The notes beneath the pieces are model-generated. The model was not told the DNA's origin, did no database searches, and saw only the letters and a program-made list of their open reading frames with translations. From NCBI GenBank assembly GCA_964497975.1, contig CAZCFO010000002.1, positions 196,243 through 260,242 on the forward strand: a stretch of DNA of 64,000 bases, given 5' to 3'. The position numbers and the translations under genes were made by a program. The stretch's first letter is position 1. Every line of letters starts with the position of its first letter. This stretch comes from JABFSS01 sp964497975. Lineage in GTDB: Bacteria; Patescibacteriota; Gracilibacteria; Peribacterales; Peribacteraceae. Below are positions 24,037-32,317 of this stretch, piece after piece.

Positions 24037-24336
24037 ATGAACAAACACCCCCACAACACGGCCGACCAGCGCCGCCTGGTCCTGTTCTCTATTTACGCAT
24101 CGCTGTGCTCAATACTCGTACTGCAGCTCGCGATCCGGTCCGCCACCACGCCGATCGTCTTCAGCGCAAACACCACGGAGGTGAGCGCGCTGATCGGCGA
24201 CTACGGCACGACGGTGGAAGACCTGCGTTCGTTCCAGCGCAGCGGCCGCATCGCCGCGCGCAGGACGCTCCGCCTGCACACCGCTCCCAACCGGCAGGGA
24301 GAAATCCGTGGGCATCAGGTCCGCTTCGGCCGCTAA
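24037..24336 (+). CDS. Small single-pass membrane protein
   Basis: A 99-aa protein with one membrane helix (RLVLFSIYASLCSILVLQLAI, about residues 12-33) and a polar external part ending in a basic tail (ARRTLRLHTAPNRQGEIRGH). It has the strongest promoter in the window, exactly six bases upstream of the ATG, suggesting high expression. It is divergent from the O-antigen-ligase-like gene. No family recognised. Confidence 0.75.
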   Translation: MNKHPHNTADQRRLVLFSIYASLCSILVLQLAIRSATTPIVFSANTTEVSALIGDYGTTVEDLRSFQRSGRIAARRTLRLHTAPNRQGEIRGHQVRFGR

Positions 24337-24345
24337 ACCCAAACA

Positions 24346-24382
24346 AAAACGTCTGTCAGTCCTATGGGCTGGCGGCGTTTTT
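24346..24382. terminator. Bidirectional terminator between convergent genes
   Basis: AAAAACG...TGTCAG and CTGGCGGCGTTTTTT form an imperfect stem with A and T runs on its two sides, between the stops of the small membrane protein and the subtilase. Confidence 0.5.
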
Positions 24383-24388
24383 TGCAGT

Positions 24389-26233
24389 TCAGTCTTCGGG
24401 CAGCATGTCATCTGCTTCCATCTCATCGATATCATCCGCGGAATCAGGAGACAGGAATCGATCGGAGCGGTTGCGCGGCGCCGTGCAGGACTGACGGACG
24501 GGGGGGCGGACGCGGTTGGGACGGACGCAGGTGTAATCGATGATCCTGCACTTCCTGCGCTGATAGCCGTTGCGATTGCACTGCGCGAAGTCCCCGCAGG
24601 CCCATGCACCCGATGTGCATTCACGCCGCTCGGGGGGACGGCCCCGGCTGCTGCCTCCGCCTGCCGCCGCGCTCGACGAAGCGCCCTGCGAACTGCTGGA
24701 ATCGGAGGAGGAGCTGGAAGAAGACGATGACCAGGAGGACGTGGAGCTCGACGTGAACGAGGAGGAGGTCGAAGAGAACGACGAACTCGACGAGGAGGGG
24801 CTGGAGGACACGGACGAAGACCAGGAGGAAGAACTCGAGGTAAAGGAAGAGCTTGAGGAAGTCGATGAGGAAGAACCGGATGACACGGAAGAACTCGAGG
24901 AAGACGGCGGACTCGTCGAGGATGAACTCACGGAACTGGAGGACGACGTGGATGAGCTCACGGACGTAGAGGAGGAACTGCTCGAGGAGGAGACGCTGCT
25001 GGAGGATCCCCCGGTGCCCAGGATCATGTTGATCGCCGCGAGCGCATCGACTTCGCCGAATCCGTAGAGTGAATCAAAACCCGGCGCGCCCAGATCCTGC
25101 GCTGTCGATGTGAGAACCGTGTACACGCCGAACGGCGTGAGATTCGGCTCGGCCTGGAGCATGAGCGCCACGACGCCCGCCGCGTGAGGGGAAGCCATGG
25201 AGGTGCCGCTGCCCTTGGCATACGACGACACGGGGAACGTCGAGGTGATCCCCACGCCCGGAGCGGCGACGTCGATCGCGCTGCCGTAGCTGGACCACGA
25301 GGGACGCGACCCCGCGGAGTCGACCGCGCCCACCGCGATCGCCTTGGACGCGCACGCGGGGGTGGCGACGCCCTCCCCCGACTCGCCGCTGTTTCCCGCG
25401 GCCGCGACGACAACGACGCCCTGATCGACCGCCCAGTTCACCTGCTGGGCGAGAGGATCGCCGTCGCAGTGCCCCGGGAACCCACCGCCGCCGAGACTCA
25501 GGTTGATCACGCGGGCCCGCTGCGCCACGGCCCACTCGATGCCCGCGGTGATGTCGCCTTCCAGGCAGTAACCCTCGTCATTGCAGACTTTGCCGACGAT
25601 CAGCTGGACGCCCGGGCTGACGCCGAGCGTGCGCGTGGTGGACGAGCCGTCCGAAACGATCTGCACCCCCTGTCCGGCAATGATGCCCGAGACGTGGGTG
25701 CCGTGGCCGATCGCATCGGCATCGGCGCCGGTCGTGAAGTTGCGCACGATGTTCACCCGGCCGAGGAGATCGGGGTGGTTGGCATCGACGCCGGTATCCA
25801 GCACGGCGACGATCACGCCATTGCCGGTGGCGCCGGCCTGCTGCGCGGCGATCGCGTTGATCTGCGCTGCGGAACCGAGATCATCCACCTGGAACACGCG
25901 CTCCGCCTCGGCATTGGGAACGGCTGCGCCCTCTGGGCACGTGATGCCGGTCTTCTCCTTGGTGAAACGGTTGGTGCGGCAGCCCTTGGAGAACGCCACT
26001 TTGAGGGCGGCGTTCGTCAAAGGACTGTTCGTCTTCAACAGGAGCCGCTTCTCTCCTTTCTTGCACAAGCCCACCTCGTCGCAGTGGAGGATGCGCTTCT
26101 GCTTCTTGCGGACGGCGACGGACTGGAGCGGCATTTTTCGCGGGCCAACCGCAACCGCGGCTTCGCCGGACATGGACAACAGCATCAGGACGGCGACGGC
26201 GAGCGACGCGGACTTCTTGGGTGTTCGGAGCAT
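24389..26233 (-). CDS. Secreted subtilisin-like serine protease with serine-rich linker
   Basis: A 614-aa S8 peptidase. It has a signal peptide (residues 1-28), a propeptide-like segment to about 130, then the catalytic domain with D146 in AVLDTGVD, H177 in GHGTHVSG, N281 in AAGNSGESG and S345 in GTSMASPH. After the domain comes about 115 residues of almost pure Ser with Thr/Val interruptions. The last part (about 75 residues) is Cys-rich, with TSGAWACGDFAQC and YQRRKCRI resembling a thrombospondin type-1 repeat. The linker probably spans the wall and presents the Cys-rich end. TAGGAT lies seven bases upstream of the chosen ATG. Confidence 0.92.
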   Translation of the reverse strand: MLRTPKKSASLAVAVLMLLSMSGEAAVAVGPRKMPLQSVAVRKKQKRILHCDEVGLCKKGEKRLLLKTNSPLTNAALKVAFSKGCRTNRFTKEKTGITCPEGAAVPNAEAERVFQVDDLGSAAQINAIAAQQAGATGNGVIVAVLDTGVDANHPDLLGRVNIVRNFTTGADADAIGHGTHVSGIIAGQGVQIVSDGSSTTRTLGVSPGVQLIVGKVCNDEGYCLEGDITAGIEWAVAQRARVINLSLGGGGFPGHCDGDPLAQQVNWAVDQGVVVVAAAGNSGESGEGVATPACASKAIAVGAVDSAGSRPSWSSYGSAIDVAAPGVGITSTFPVSSYAKGSGTSMASPHAAGVVALMLQAEPNLTPFGVYTVLTSTAQDLGAPGFDSLYGFGEVDALAAINMILGTGGSSSSVSSSSSSSSTSVSSSTSSSSSVSSSSTSPPSSSSSSVSSGSSSSTSSSSSFTSSSSSWSSSVSSSPSSSSSSFSSTSSSFTSSSTSSWSSSSSSSSSDSSSSQGASSSAAAGGGSSRGRPPERRECTSGAWACGDFAQCNRNGYQRRKCRIIDYTCVRPNRVRPPVRQSCTAPRNRSDRFLSPDSADDIDEMEADDMLPED

Positions 26234-26503
26234 GGAAAGAATCCTATGGAGCAACGCCAGGCCTGTCAAAAAAACGCCCGCCGGAAATGCCCACGCGCAA
26301 AAAAGAGAAGAGCGCCCCCGGCGCGCCCTTCCCTTCGTTCGATGTCGGATTGTGTCATACCATTCCGACGCGTGTGGGGACGAGGCAAGCGGGAGCACGT
26401 TACGGGAATACAGATGCTTCCCCGAAAAAAAGCAGTGCTGTGCTATTGTGAAACACACATGACGCGAACTGACGAGGACGCAAAAAACTTCTGATCTGAT
26501 ACG

Positions 26504-27061
26504 TCACACCGCGGCCTGCCAATCCCGGATGGCGGGAATCGGATGCAGCAGCATGAGAATGTTGAGGAGCAGCGTATCCCGGATGAGAAGGAGCAGCAGG
26601 AGTTCGGCGACAACGAAGGCCAGGAGCCCAGCCTTCCATCCCCATCGGGATGCGATGAGAAATCCGAGCGCGGCAAAGCCGAGGTCGCCCAGGGAATTGA
26701 GAATGCTGTCTCCCGTGTAATCGAGTGCCGCCGTCGCCATGCGGTAACGGTTGATAACCAGCGGCGTATTTTCGAGGATCTCCCAGCCCGCTTCCAGCAC
26801 CGTGGCGATCAGGAAGCGGGTCCGGACCGGCATGCGAGGACGCACATAGAGCAGGATGCAGAAGGCGAGGATGCCGTGCAGCACGTGCGTCACCGAATAC
26901 GGATCCGCGAGGTACTGCGACGTGCAGTGGCTCCAGGCACTGCTCGTCCACAGACCGAATCCGCAATCGATGACGAATTCCCGTCCCATGAGCGCGAGAA
27001 TCGCGGTGAATGCTGCAACGCCTGTGAGGATGTATGCCGGAAAATATTTAGAGTGCATCAT
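26504..27061 (-). CDS. DUF2585 (UPF0314) membrane protein
   Basis: About 185 aa with five to six membrane helices. It matches the DUF2585/UPF0314 family through DPYSVTHVLHG, EAGWEILENTPLVINRYR, ALDYTGDSILNSLGDLGF and LLIRDTLLLNILMLLHPI with a terminal IRDWQ. Function is unknown in all members. Two ATGs (27061, 27058) are equally possible; upstream codons lack family resemblance. Confidence 0.85.
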   Translation of the reverse strand: MMHSKYFPAYILTGVAAFTAILALMGREFVIDCGFGLWTSSAWSHCTSQYLADPYSVTHVLHGILAFCILLYVRPRMPVRTRFLIATVLEAGWEILENTPLVINRYRMATAALDYTGDSILNSLGDLGFAALGFLIASRWGWKAGLLAFVVAELLLLLLIRDTLLLNILMLLHPIPAIRDWQAAV

Positions 27062-27197
27062 ACTGCTCCGCCAAAAACGACCTGTGAATCTCAAGACAGG
27101 CGCCCGGCTTCGTCTGCGGACTCCGCCGTGGCATCCGGCTGTCGATCTGAATCATCTGCATGAATCCCGGCGTAGTCCCTGCAGGGACGAAGCCGGA

Positions 27198-27284
27198 TGG
27201 TGCCCAGAAGAGGACTCGAACCTCCACATCCGTGAGGATACACGCTCCTGAAGCGTGCGCGTCTACCAATTCCGCCATCTGGGC
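27198..27284 (-). tRNA. tRNA-Leu (anticodon CAG)
   Basis: An 87-nt class II tRNA with encoded CCA. The acceptor GCCCAGA pairs with TCTGGGC. The anticodon loop TTCAGGA gives CAG, reading CUG. The variable arm is long (TATCCTCACGGATG region) and the T arm has GGTTCGAGTCC. Confidence 0.97.
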
Positions 27285-27330
27285 AAAGGCAAGCAAGGAA
27301 TGCGCAGATGATTATTGATCTACGAACGGT

Positions 27331-27349
27331 CCTGAGCGAAGTCGAAGGG
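27331..27349. repeat. Family-2 repeat (CCTGAGCGAAGTCGAAGGG)
   Basis: A compact 19-nt form of the CCTGAGC...GAAGG repeat, immediately followed by a 14-nt copy of the tRNA-Leu 5' end. Confidence 0.7.
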
Positions 27350-27363
27350 CCGCCATCTGGGCA
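27350..27363. repeat. 14-nt duplicate of the tRNA-Leu 5' end
   Basis: CCGCCATCTGGGCA is identical to 27272-27285 at the 5' end of tRNA-Leu. The 64 bp between the copies contain a family-2 repeat, the same arrangement as at tRNA-Pro. Confidence 0.65.
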
Positions 27364-27431
27364 GTCGTACCAAAGAGCACGGAGATGCTACCAGATCGCG
27401 GGCGGGGCTCCATGGAAAAATGCATGCAGCT

Positions 27432-27794
27432 TCAGGAATTTGCCCGAAACCGCATCGACAGCGAATTGACGCAGTGGCGCGTGTTCTTGGGCGTGAGCCG
27501 CTCGCCGGCAAACACGTGCCCAAGATGCCCGCCGCAGTTGGCGCACTGGATCTCGATACGGAGCCCGTCCTCGTCGGGCAGCCTCTTCACCGCTCCGGGG
27601 ATCTCGGCGTCGAAGCTGGGCCAGCCGCATCCGGAATCGAATTTGTCATCGGAGCGGTAGAGCGGGGCGTCGCACCGGCGGCAGACGAATGTGCCTGTCT
27701 CATGGAAGTCGTTGTACTCCCCTGTGAAGGGCGCTTCGGTACCCTTGTGCTCGATGATCCGGGCTTCCTCCGGCGTCAGGGGGTTGAGCGGCAT
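27432..27794 (-). CDS. msrB: Peptide methionine-(R)-S-oxide reductase
   Basis: Reduces methionine-R-sulfoxide in proteins. It is a 120-aa single-domain MsrB. Zinc cysteines C38/C41 and C84/C87, GCGWPSF, HLGHVF and the nucleophile C108 in NTRHCVNSLSMRF are present. The usual resolving Cys near residue 55 is present as C56 in SGCGWP. No signal peptide, so cytoplasmic. It is divergent from the next gene. Confidence 0.96.
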   Translation of the reverse strand: MPLNPLTPEEARIIEHKGTEAPFTGEYNDFHETGTFVCRRCDAPLYRSDDKFDSGCGWPSFDAEIPGAVKRLPDEDGLRIEIQCANCGGHLGHVFAGERLTPKNTRHCVNSLSMRFRANS

Positions 27795-27882
27795 GCGGCT
27801 ATTTTCCGCCGCCCCGGATCCCGCGGCAACCCTATTGCGGGATCTTGCATGCCGCGGCGTTCTTCCTTATAACGCCTGCTCC

Positions 27883-28584
27883 ATGAGTACACCCGACCGC
27901 TCCCGCATGCGTCCGGCTTTCACCCAGGATATCGATGGAAGCATGGATCTGCTGCACGATCCGCATCTCGGCTCTTTTTATACCGACGCGGTGCGGCCCG
28001 AGCGCTACATCGTCATCGAGGAAGCGTACAAAATCGTTTTGCGGAAGGATGGAGCAAAACAAAAAGTGCCGACGCTGGTCGCCGCCGTGTCGAAGGGGAA
28101 GATCCAGCGTCTCTTCCAGCGCATGATTGCCCGGATGCCCGCGCGTGTGGACCTGATCGTGGAGGCAAGCCACGGACTGCAATCACATTCAGACTGGCGG
28201 GAACTGGAGCGCGAGGATCTGGACCGCGACGTGGTGATGGAATGGGTGCAGGAGTTCCACGACCTCCTGATGAACGACGGCTGCCTGGCAGTGGCGATTG
28301 TTGATCCTGATACATCGTGCGAGCTGTATCTCGATACGCACAAGCAGCTGGTCGCCTACGGGGATATCGAAAGAATGGAGGAGGAACTGATGCAGGAACG
28401 CATCCCCCGGAAGAAGATGAAGGATCTGACGACGGTGGAAAATGTGATGCATGTGCACTTCACCTCCGACGAATTCGAAGACGAACTGCAGCGGTTCCGC
28501 TACCGCACGGGTATCGAGGACTGGACTGAGGCGGAGGAAAAATTCGGCGGCGAAGACGACGACGGGGACCTTCAGGCCCCCTGA
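27883..28584 (+). CDS. Hypothetical cytoplasmic protein
   Basis: A 233-aa acidic soluble protein with no family I can name. Seen: YIVIEEAYKIVLRKDGAKQK, VPTLVAAVSKGKIQRLFQRM, a mixed alpha/beta core with DLLMNDGCLAVAIVDPDT, LYLDTHKQLVAYGDIERM and VENVMHVHFTSDEFEDELQ, and a D/E-rich C-terminus. The start at 27883 follows TTATAA by ten bases. It is followed 60 bp later on the same strand by a larger unknown protein, so the two may work together. Confidence 0.7.
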   Translation: MSTPDRSRMRPAFTQDIDGSMDLLHDPHLGSFYTDAVRPERYIVIEEAYKIVLRKDGAKQKVPTLVAAVSKGKIQRLFQRMIARMPARVDLIVEASHGLQSHSDWRELEREDLDRDVVMEWVQEFHDLLMNDGCLAVAIVDPDTSCELYLDTHKQLVAYGDIERMEEELMQERIPRKKMKDLTTVENVMHVHFTSDEFEDELQRFRYRTGIEDWTEAEEKFGGEDDDGDLQAP

Positions 28585-28615
28585 TGCCGAAAAGAGAGGG
28601 GTATCCGGTCAGAAT

Positions 28616-28643
28616 TTGACAATATTCCCGATTAATTTACCGT
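28616..28643 (+). promoter_or_regulatory. Promoter upstream of the 657-aa unknown gene (TTGACA-N16-TACCGT)
   Basis: A perfect TTGACA at 28616-28621 and a weak -10 TACCGT at 28638-28643 directly before the ATG at 28644. By the local spacing rule the second ATG (28653) would be the leaderless start. Confidence 0.45.
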
Positions 28644-30617
28644 ATGCCGCTTATGTCCTCCCCGGAAGACTCCCCCTCATTTAACGCGGAGCGGCACCAG
28701 CGCGGACTGGACAGGGATTTCAACCTGCTGATTTCGTACGTTCCGGAAACCGTGGGGAAGGAGCTGGCTGCGGTGCGCGATCTTCTCCATGTCATTCTTA
28801 CGCACGGCACTCCCGCCCGGTTCGAGCACGGCTGGGGACTCGACCTCCCGGAGCCGCTCCGCCGCGAGATCGCGGCCCGTCTGCAGCGCCTGTCGCTCGA
28901 CGCGATGCTGCATGTGCAGGAGCTGCTGCGCGAAACCAACTCGCCGGCGCTGGAAGTGGTGCAATGGCTGCGACAGGGACGATGGCCGGCACGGGATTTT
29001 CTCGGGCAGTCGCGGATGTTTTTCCAGGACGAAGGCACCCGGGGCATGAGCGCCTATCCCACGCCGGCATTCGGCGAAAAGCTCAATGGGGTGCTGGAGA
29101 TGCTGCGCGACCCTTCCGATACGGCTCCTCTCGCCGGAGCCCGGAAGCTCCTGGCGTTCACGCGGGAAAAAGCGCCTCGTACGCCGGAGGGGAAGGAAGT
29201 CCCCCTGGAAATGCTGGAGCCGCTGTGCAAACGGGATGAGAGCGCGCTCTTTTTCGCCAATAAAATGTCCGCCCAGCTGGAAACCGGATCGGTGGCGCTG
29301 TGGACAGGGCTCCGTCCGCATCACTACGTCCCGCGGTCCGACGAAGGAACGGCGGGCGAAGCGGAGGATTTTTCGCAGGCGGACCGGGTGGATATCGCCG
29401 ACTTCACGCACTATCTCTCCCTGCTGCATATCGAAATGAACCAGCAGCTCGGGTGCCAGTCCCCGGACATGGGCCCCATCAGCCGGCAGGCGGGAGGGCA
29501 CCTGATTCACTCGGTCTGCGAGGCGGCATTTCTGTTTTTTCTCCGCGGCCGCTTTAAGGGGCTGCTCGCGGCCGCCGACACCATTCTGCCGGACGGGAGT
29601 CTCAAAACTCCGGAGGAGCAGGCGCTCTACAACCGGGAGCGCGTGCGGAAGTGGGAGATGTTCTGCCGGATCCGCGGGATGCTGCATTCGTGGGAGAAGG
29701 CGTCGAAGGCCATCGAGGCATCGGCCGATTCTCCTGACCTCAAAAACGCCGCCGGCCATACCGGGTGCATGCTGGCCAATCTTGAGCGGTCGCTGTACGC
29801 ATTCGGCCTGCTGCAGTTCAAGGCCAATGCCGTCAAGATGCCGAAGTCGACGCGGCGGAATCCCCCGGAGAAAGACTACACCGTGCGTCCCCTGCCGGAG
29901 CGGAGCTTTTGTCAGTACCTCGAAAGCCGGGACGAGAAAACCCCCCTGGACGTCAGCGCGTACAGCACCCGTCGCGGGTGCAGTTTTACGGACAGGGCTG
30001 TGTCGGGCACGTACCGCAGATACCAGTCGAAAGGCTCGGGGGTGGAGTCGTCGGAGGCAACAGTATCCCTGCACCGCCACCAGGGGAATCCATGCCTGAC
30101 CGACATTTCGCACATTCCGCTGGAACACATGCTGATGCCCGAAGACCCCGCGCTGATCACGGCGAATTTCCTGGCGAAACAGGCCGACAGGCACAACGCG
30201 TACATCGAGGGCATGTGCAAGGACTTCGGCATCGAAGAAGCCGTCCACAAGGCAAAAGGCAAAGTGAAGCGCATCGACTTCATCCACCGCATCCGCAAAA
30301 TGAAGGGTCGGTGGCGGTGGCTCAAGCTCGACAGGGCCTACGAGCAATACGAGTATCTTCTCGTCTCGCGTGCGGATGCGGAGGCCCTCGGCATCGCGGA
30401 CCGCGTCGTGCCGCTGCCCAAGAAAGAACGTGTCTTCCTGGAAGAGCATCATGGATACTGCCCGCCCGACCCGGTGATGATCCGCATCGACATGGAGCCG
30501 CCCGATGATGACGATGACGGGCCGCCGCCGCCCGAGCCCGCGCCACCGGAACCGGAAGAGAAGAAAAAAGAGCAGCCGGTCCGGCCCGTCCGGAGCCGCG
30601 AAACCGCCAACGTCTGA
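28644..30617 (+). CDS. Large hypothetical protein
   Basis: A 657-aa soluble protein of unknown family (654 aa if the ATG at 28653 is used). It is rich in helices, with no signal peptide or membrane segment. Notable parts are a helix pair HYLSLLHIEMNQQLGCQSPD, a Cys-containing middle (RGCSFTDRAV), a basic helix KAKGKVKRIDFIHRIRKMKG near residue 545, and an acidic then Pro-rich tail (PPDDDDDGPPPPEPAPPEPE) that looks disordered. It has its own TTGACA promoter and follows another unknown gene. No catalytic motif is recognisable. Confidence 0.75.
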   Translation: MPLMSSPEDSPSFNAERHQRGLDRDFNLLISYVPETVGKELAAVRDLLHVILTHGTPARFEHGWGLDLPEPLRREIAARLQRLSLDAMLHVQELLRETNSPALEVVQWLRQGRWPARDFLGQSRMFFQDEGTRGMSAYPTPAFGEKLNGVLEMLRDPSDTAPLAGARKLLAFTREKAPRTPEGKEVPLEMLEPLCKRDESALFFANKMSAQLETGSVALWTGLRPHHYVPRSDEGTAGEAEDFSQADRVDIADFTHYLSLLHIEMNQQLGCQSPDMGPISRQAGGHLIHSVCEAAFLFFLRGRFKGLLAAADTILPDGSLKTPEEQALYNRERVRKWEMFCRIRGMLHSWEKASKAIEASADSPDLKNAAGHTGCMLANLERSLYAFGLLQFKANAVKMPKSTRRNPPEKDYTVRPLPERSFCQYLESRDEKTPLDVSAYSTRRGCSFTDRAVSGTYRRYQSKGSGVESSEATVSLHRHQGNPCLTDISHIPLEHMLMPEDPALITANFLAKQADRHNAYIEGMCKDFGIEEAVHKAKGKVKRIDFIHRIRKMKGRWRWLKLDRAYEQYEYLLVSRADAEALGIADRVVPLPKKERVFLEEHHGYCPPDPVMIRIDMEPPDDDDDGPPPPEPAPPEPEEKKKEQPVRPVRSRETANV

Positions 30618-30618
30618 T

Positions 30619-32286
30619 TTACGGCTTGCGCAGGGCCTGCAGCCGCTCCGCGGCGAATGCATTCGCGGAATCCAGCTGCAGCGCGCGCTCGTACGCGCGG
30701 ATCGCGTCCGAGGGGTTTTGGCCTTTCTCCAGAGCGATGCCGAGGTTCAGGTAGATGGAGACATTGCCCGGGTCGAGCGCCTGGGCCTTCAGCAGATGTT
30801 CGACTCCCTCGGTCACGTTGCCGGCATCGGTGAGCAATGCACCCAGGTTGAGCTGCGCGAGCAGGTGATGGGGCCGAAGCTCAACGGCCTTCGCGAAGGC
30901 GCCGATCGCCTCCACGGATTGCTTGCGCTGCATGAAGGTAACGCCCAGATTGAACCATGCGTCACCCGTCCCGCCGCCGCTCACGGCGGCCTGGTATTCA
31001 CGCAGCGCATCGTCGGACTTTCCCTGCGCGTCATAAAACGCTCCCAGGTTGTTGTGCGCGATGGCGGATTCCGGATTTTTCGCGAGGGCGTCGAGCAGGA
31101 GCGTCTCGGTGTTGACCCATGCGCCAGATCGGTGGAACGAGAGAGCGGCCAGCAGGATGAGCACGATCGCAACGAGACCGGTGATGACCGTGCGGTACCG
31201 GCGCCGGAATTCGTGAAGGATGCGGGCATCGATGAAAAAGAGACCGATCGCCGCCAGGTACACGTACCGGTCCGACGTCAGGTACACCTCGGGCACCAGA
31301 TCCTGTCCCTTTTCCACTGTGAAGAAGCTCGGCGCCAGCAGGAGCAGGAACCAGAACCACCCGAACAGAAGCGCGGGGAATTTTTTCCGCAGGAGGATGA
31401 CGGCGATGCTGATCACCGCGATTCCCGCGGCCGAGAGAAGCAGATCCGGATTCAGCACGGACACCGGTCCCGCGTAGGGATACAGGATCGACAGGTTGAG
31501 CGGCAACATCAGGTGCAAGAGGGACAGGAACGCCGACTCCGCACCCAAGAACATCTTCTCCACGAGGGAGACCTGCCCTCCCGCCTTCCCGAACATCGCA
31601 ATGACGCCAAAAACCGCGCTCAGTCCCACGTACGGCAAGACGCCCATGATGTCGCCCCTCGTGATGCGTCGCGTGCGGTACCAGCCGCAGAGGAGAAGAA
31701 TGAACGGCAGCGGGAGAATGCTCGCCTTCGAGAGCAGTCCGCACAGGAACGCGATGATGCTGACCGCATAATTTTTTGAGCGGCCCGTGTCGCGCCAGTG
31801 CAGATACTGCGCGAGAGACAGAAGAAAAAAGAACGACGAGAGAACATCTTTGCGCGCGCTCGCCCAAGCCACAGCCTCGACATTGATGGGATGAACGAGA
31901 AAAAAAAGCGCTGCGGTCATCGCGACAAACCGGCGCCGGGAAAGCTGCAACGCGATCCATCCGACAAGCACGGCGCTGCCGGCGTGGAGCAGGAGGTTGG
32001 TCAGGTGATAGACGGACGGATGAAGTCCGGCGATCGCGTAATTGATCTGGAAACTCAGGAATGTGAGCGGTACGTAGAGGTCGGGATCGTAGGTGGTGAA
32101 GGCCTGGGCAAGATGCTGGATGGAGAGGCCGTGCGAAATTGGCTGATCAAGAATGAGCAGCGTGTCGTCCCAGAAAACGAAATCACTGCCAAGAGCGCGC
32201 CCGAAAACGAAGAACGCGAGAAGGAAAATAGCGCCGGCGAAGAGCCAACAGTCGCGCCGGGTGAGAGTCATTCCGGAACCGTTCAC
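30619..32286 (-). CDS. Polytopic membrane protein with TPR tail (glycosyltransferase-39/TMTC-like)
   Basis: A 555-aa protein with about 9-10 membrane helices (residues 12-400) and three to four tetratricopeptide repeats at the C-terminus (NNLGAFYDAQGKSDDALREY, NLGVTFMQRKQSVEAIGAF, LNLGIALEKGQNPSDAIRAY). The first loop FWDDTLLILDQP has the acidic pair expected in dolichol-phosphate-mannose-type glycosyltransferases (TMTC, PMT). The second loop has VHPINVEAVAWASARKDVLS. It is a paralogue of the gene at 57565-59415. Transfer of a sugar to exported proteins is the likely role, from family logic only. Confidence 0.8.
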   Translation of the reverse strand: MNGSGMTLTRRDCWLFAGAIFLLAFFVFGRALGSDFVFWDDTLLILDQPISHGLSIQHLAQAFTTYDPDLYVPLTFLSFQINYAIAGLHPSVYHLTNLLLHAGSAVLVGWIALQLSRRRFVAMTAALFFLVHPINVEAVAWASARKDVLSSFFFLLSLAQYLHWRDTGRSKNYAVSIIAFLCGLLSKASILPLPFILLLCGWYRTRRITRGDIMGVLPYVGLSAVFGVIAMFGKAGGQVSLVEKMFLGAESAFLSLLHLMLPLNLSILYPYAGPVSVLNPDLLLSAAGIAVISIAVILLRKKFPALLFGWFWFLLLLAPSFFTVEKGQDLVPEVYLTSDRYVYLAAIGLFFIDARILHEFRRRYRTVITGLVAIVLILLAALSFHRSGAWVNTETLLLDALAKNPESAIAHNNLGAFYDAQGKSDDALREYQAAVSGGGTGDAWFNLGVTFMQRKQSVEAIGAFAKAVELRPHHLLAQLNLGALLTDAGNVTEGVEHLLKAQALDPGNVSIYLNLGIALEKGQNPSDAIRAYERALQLDSANAFAAERLQALRKP

Positions 32287-32317
32287 GTCGTCACGGTACG
32301 GATTTTCCGGGCAAAAC

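Noticed and set aside
24570..25067. Acidic Glu/Asp-rich plus-strand frame
   Set aside because: It is the antisense of the serine-codon run in the subtilase linker.
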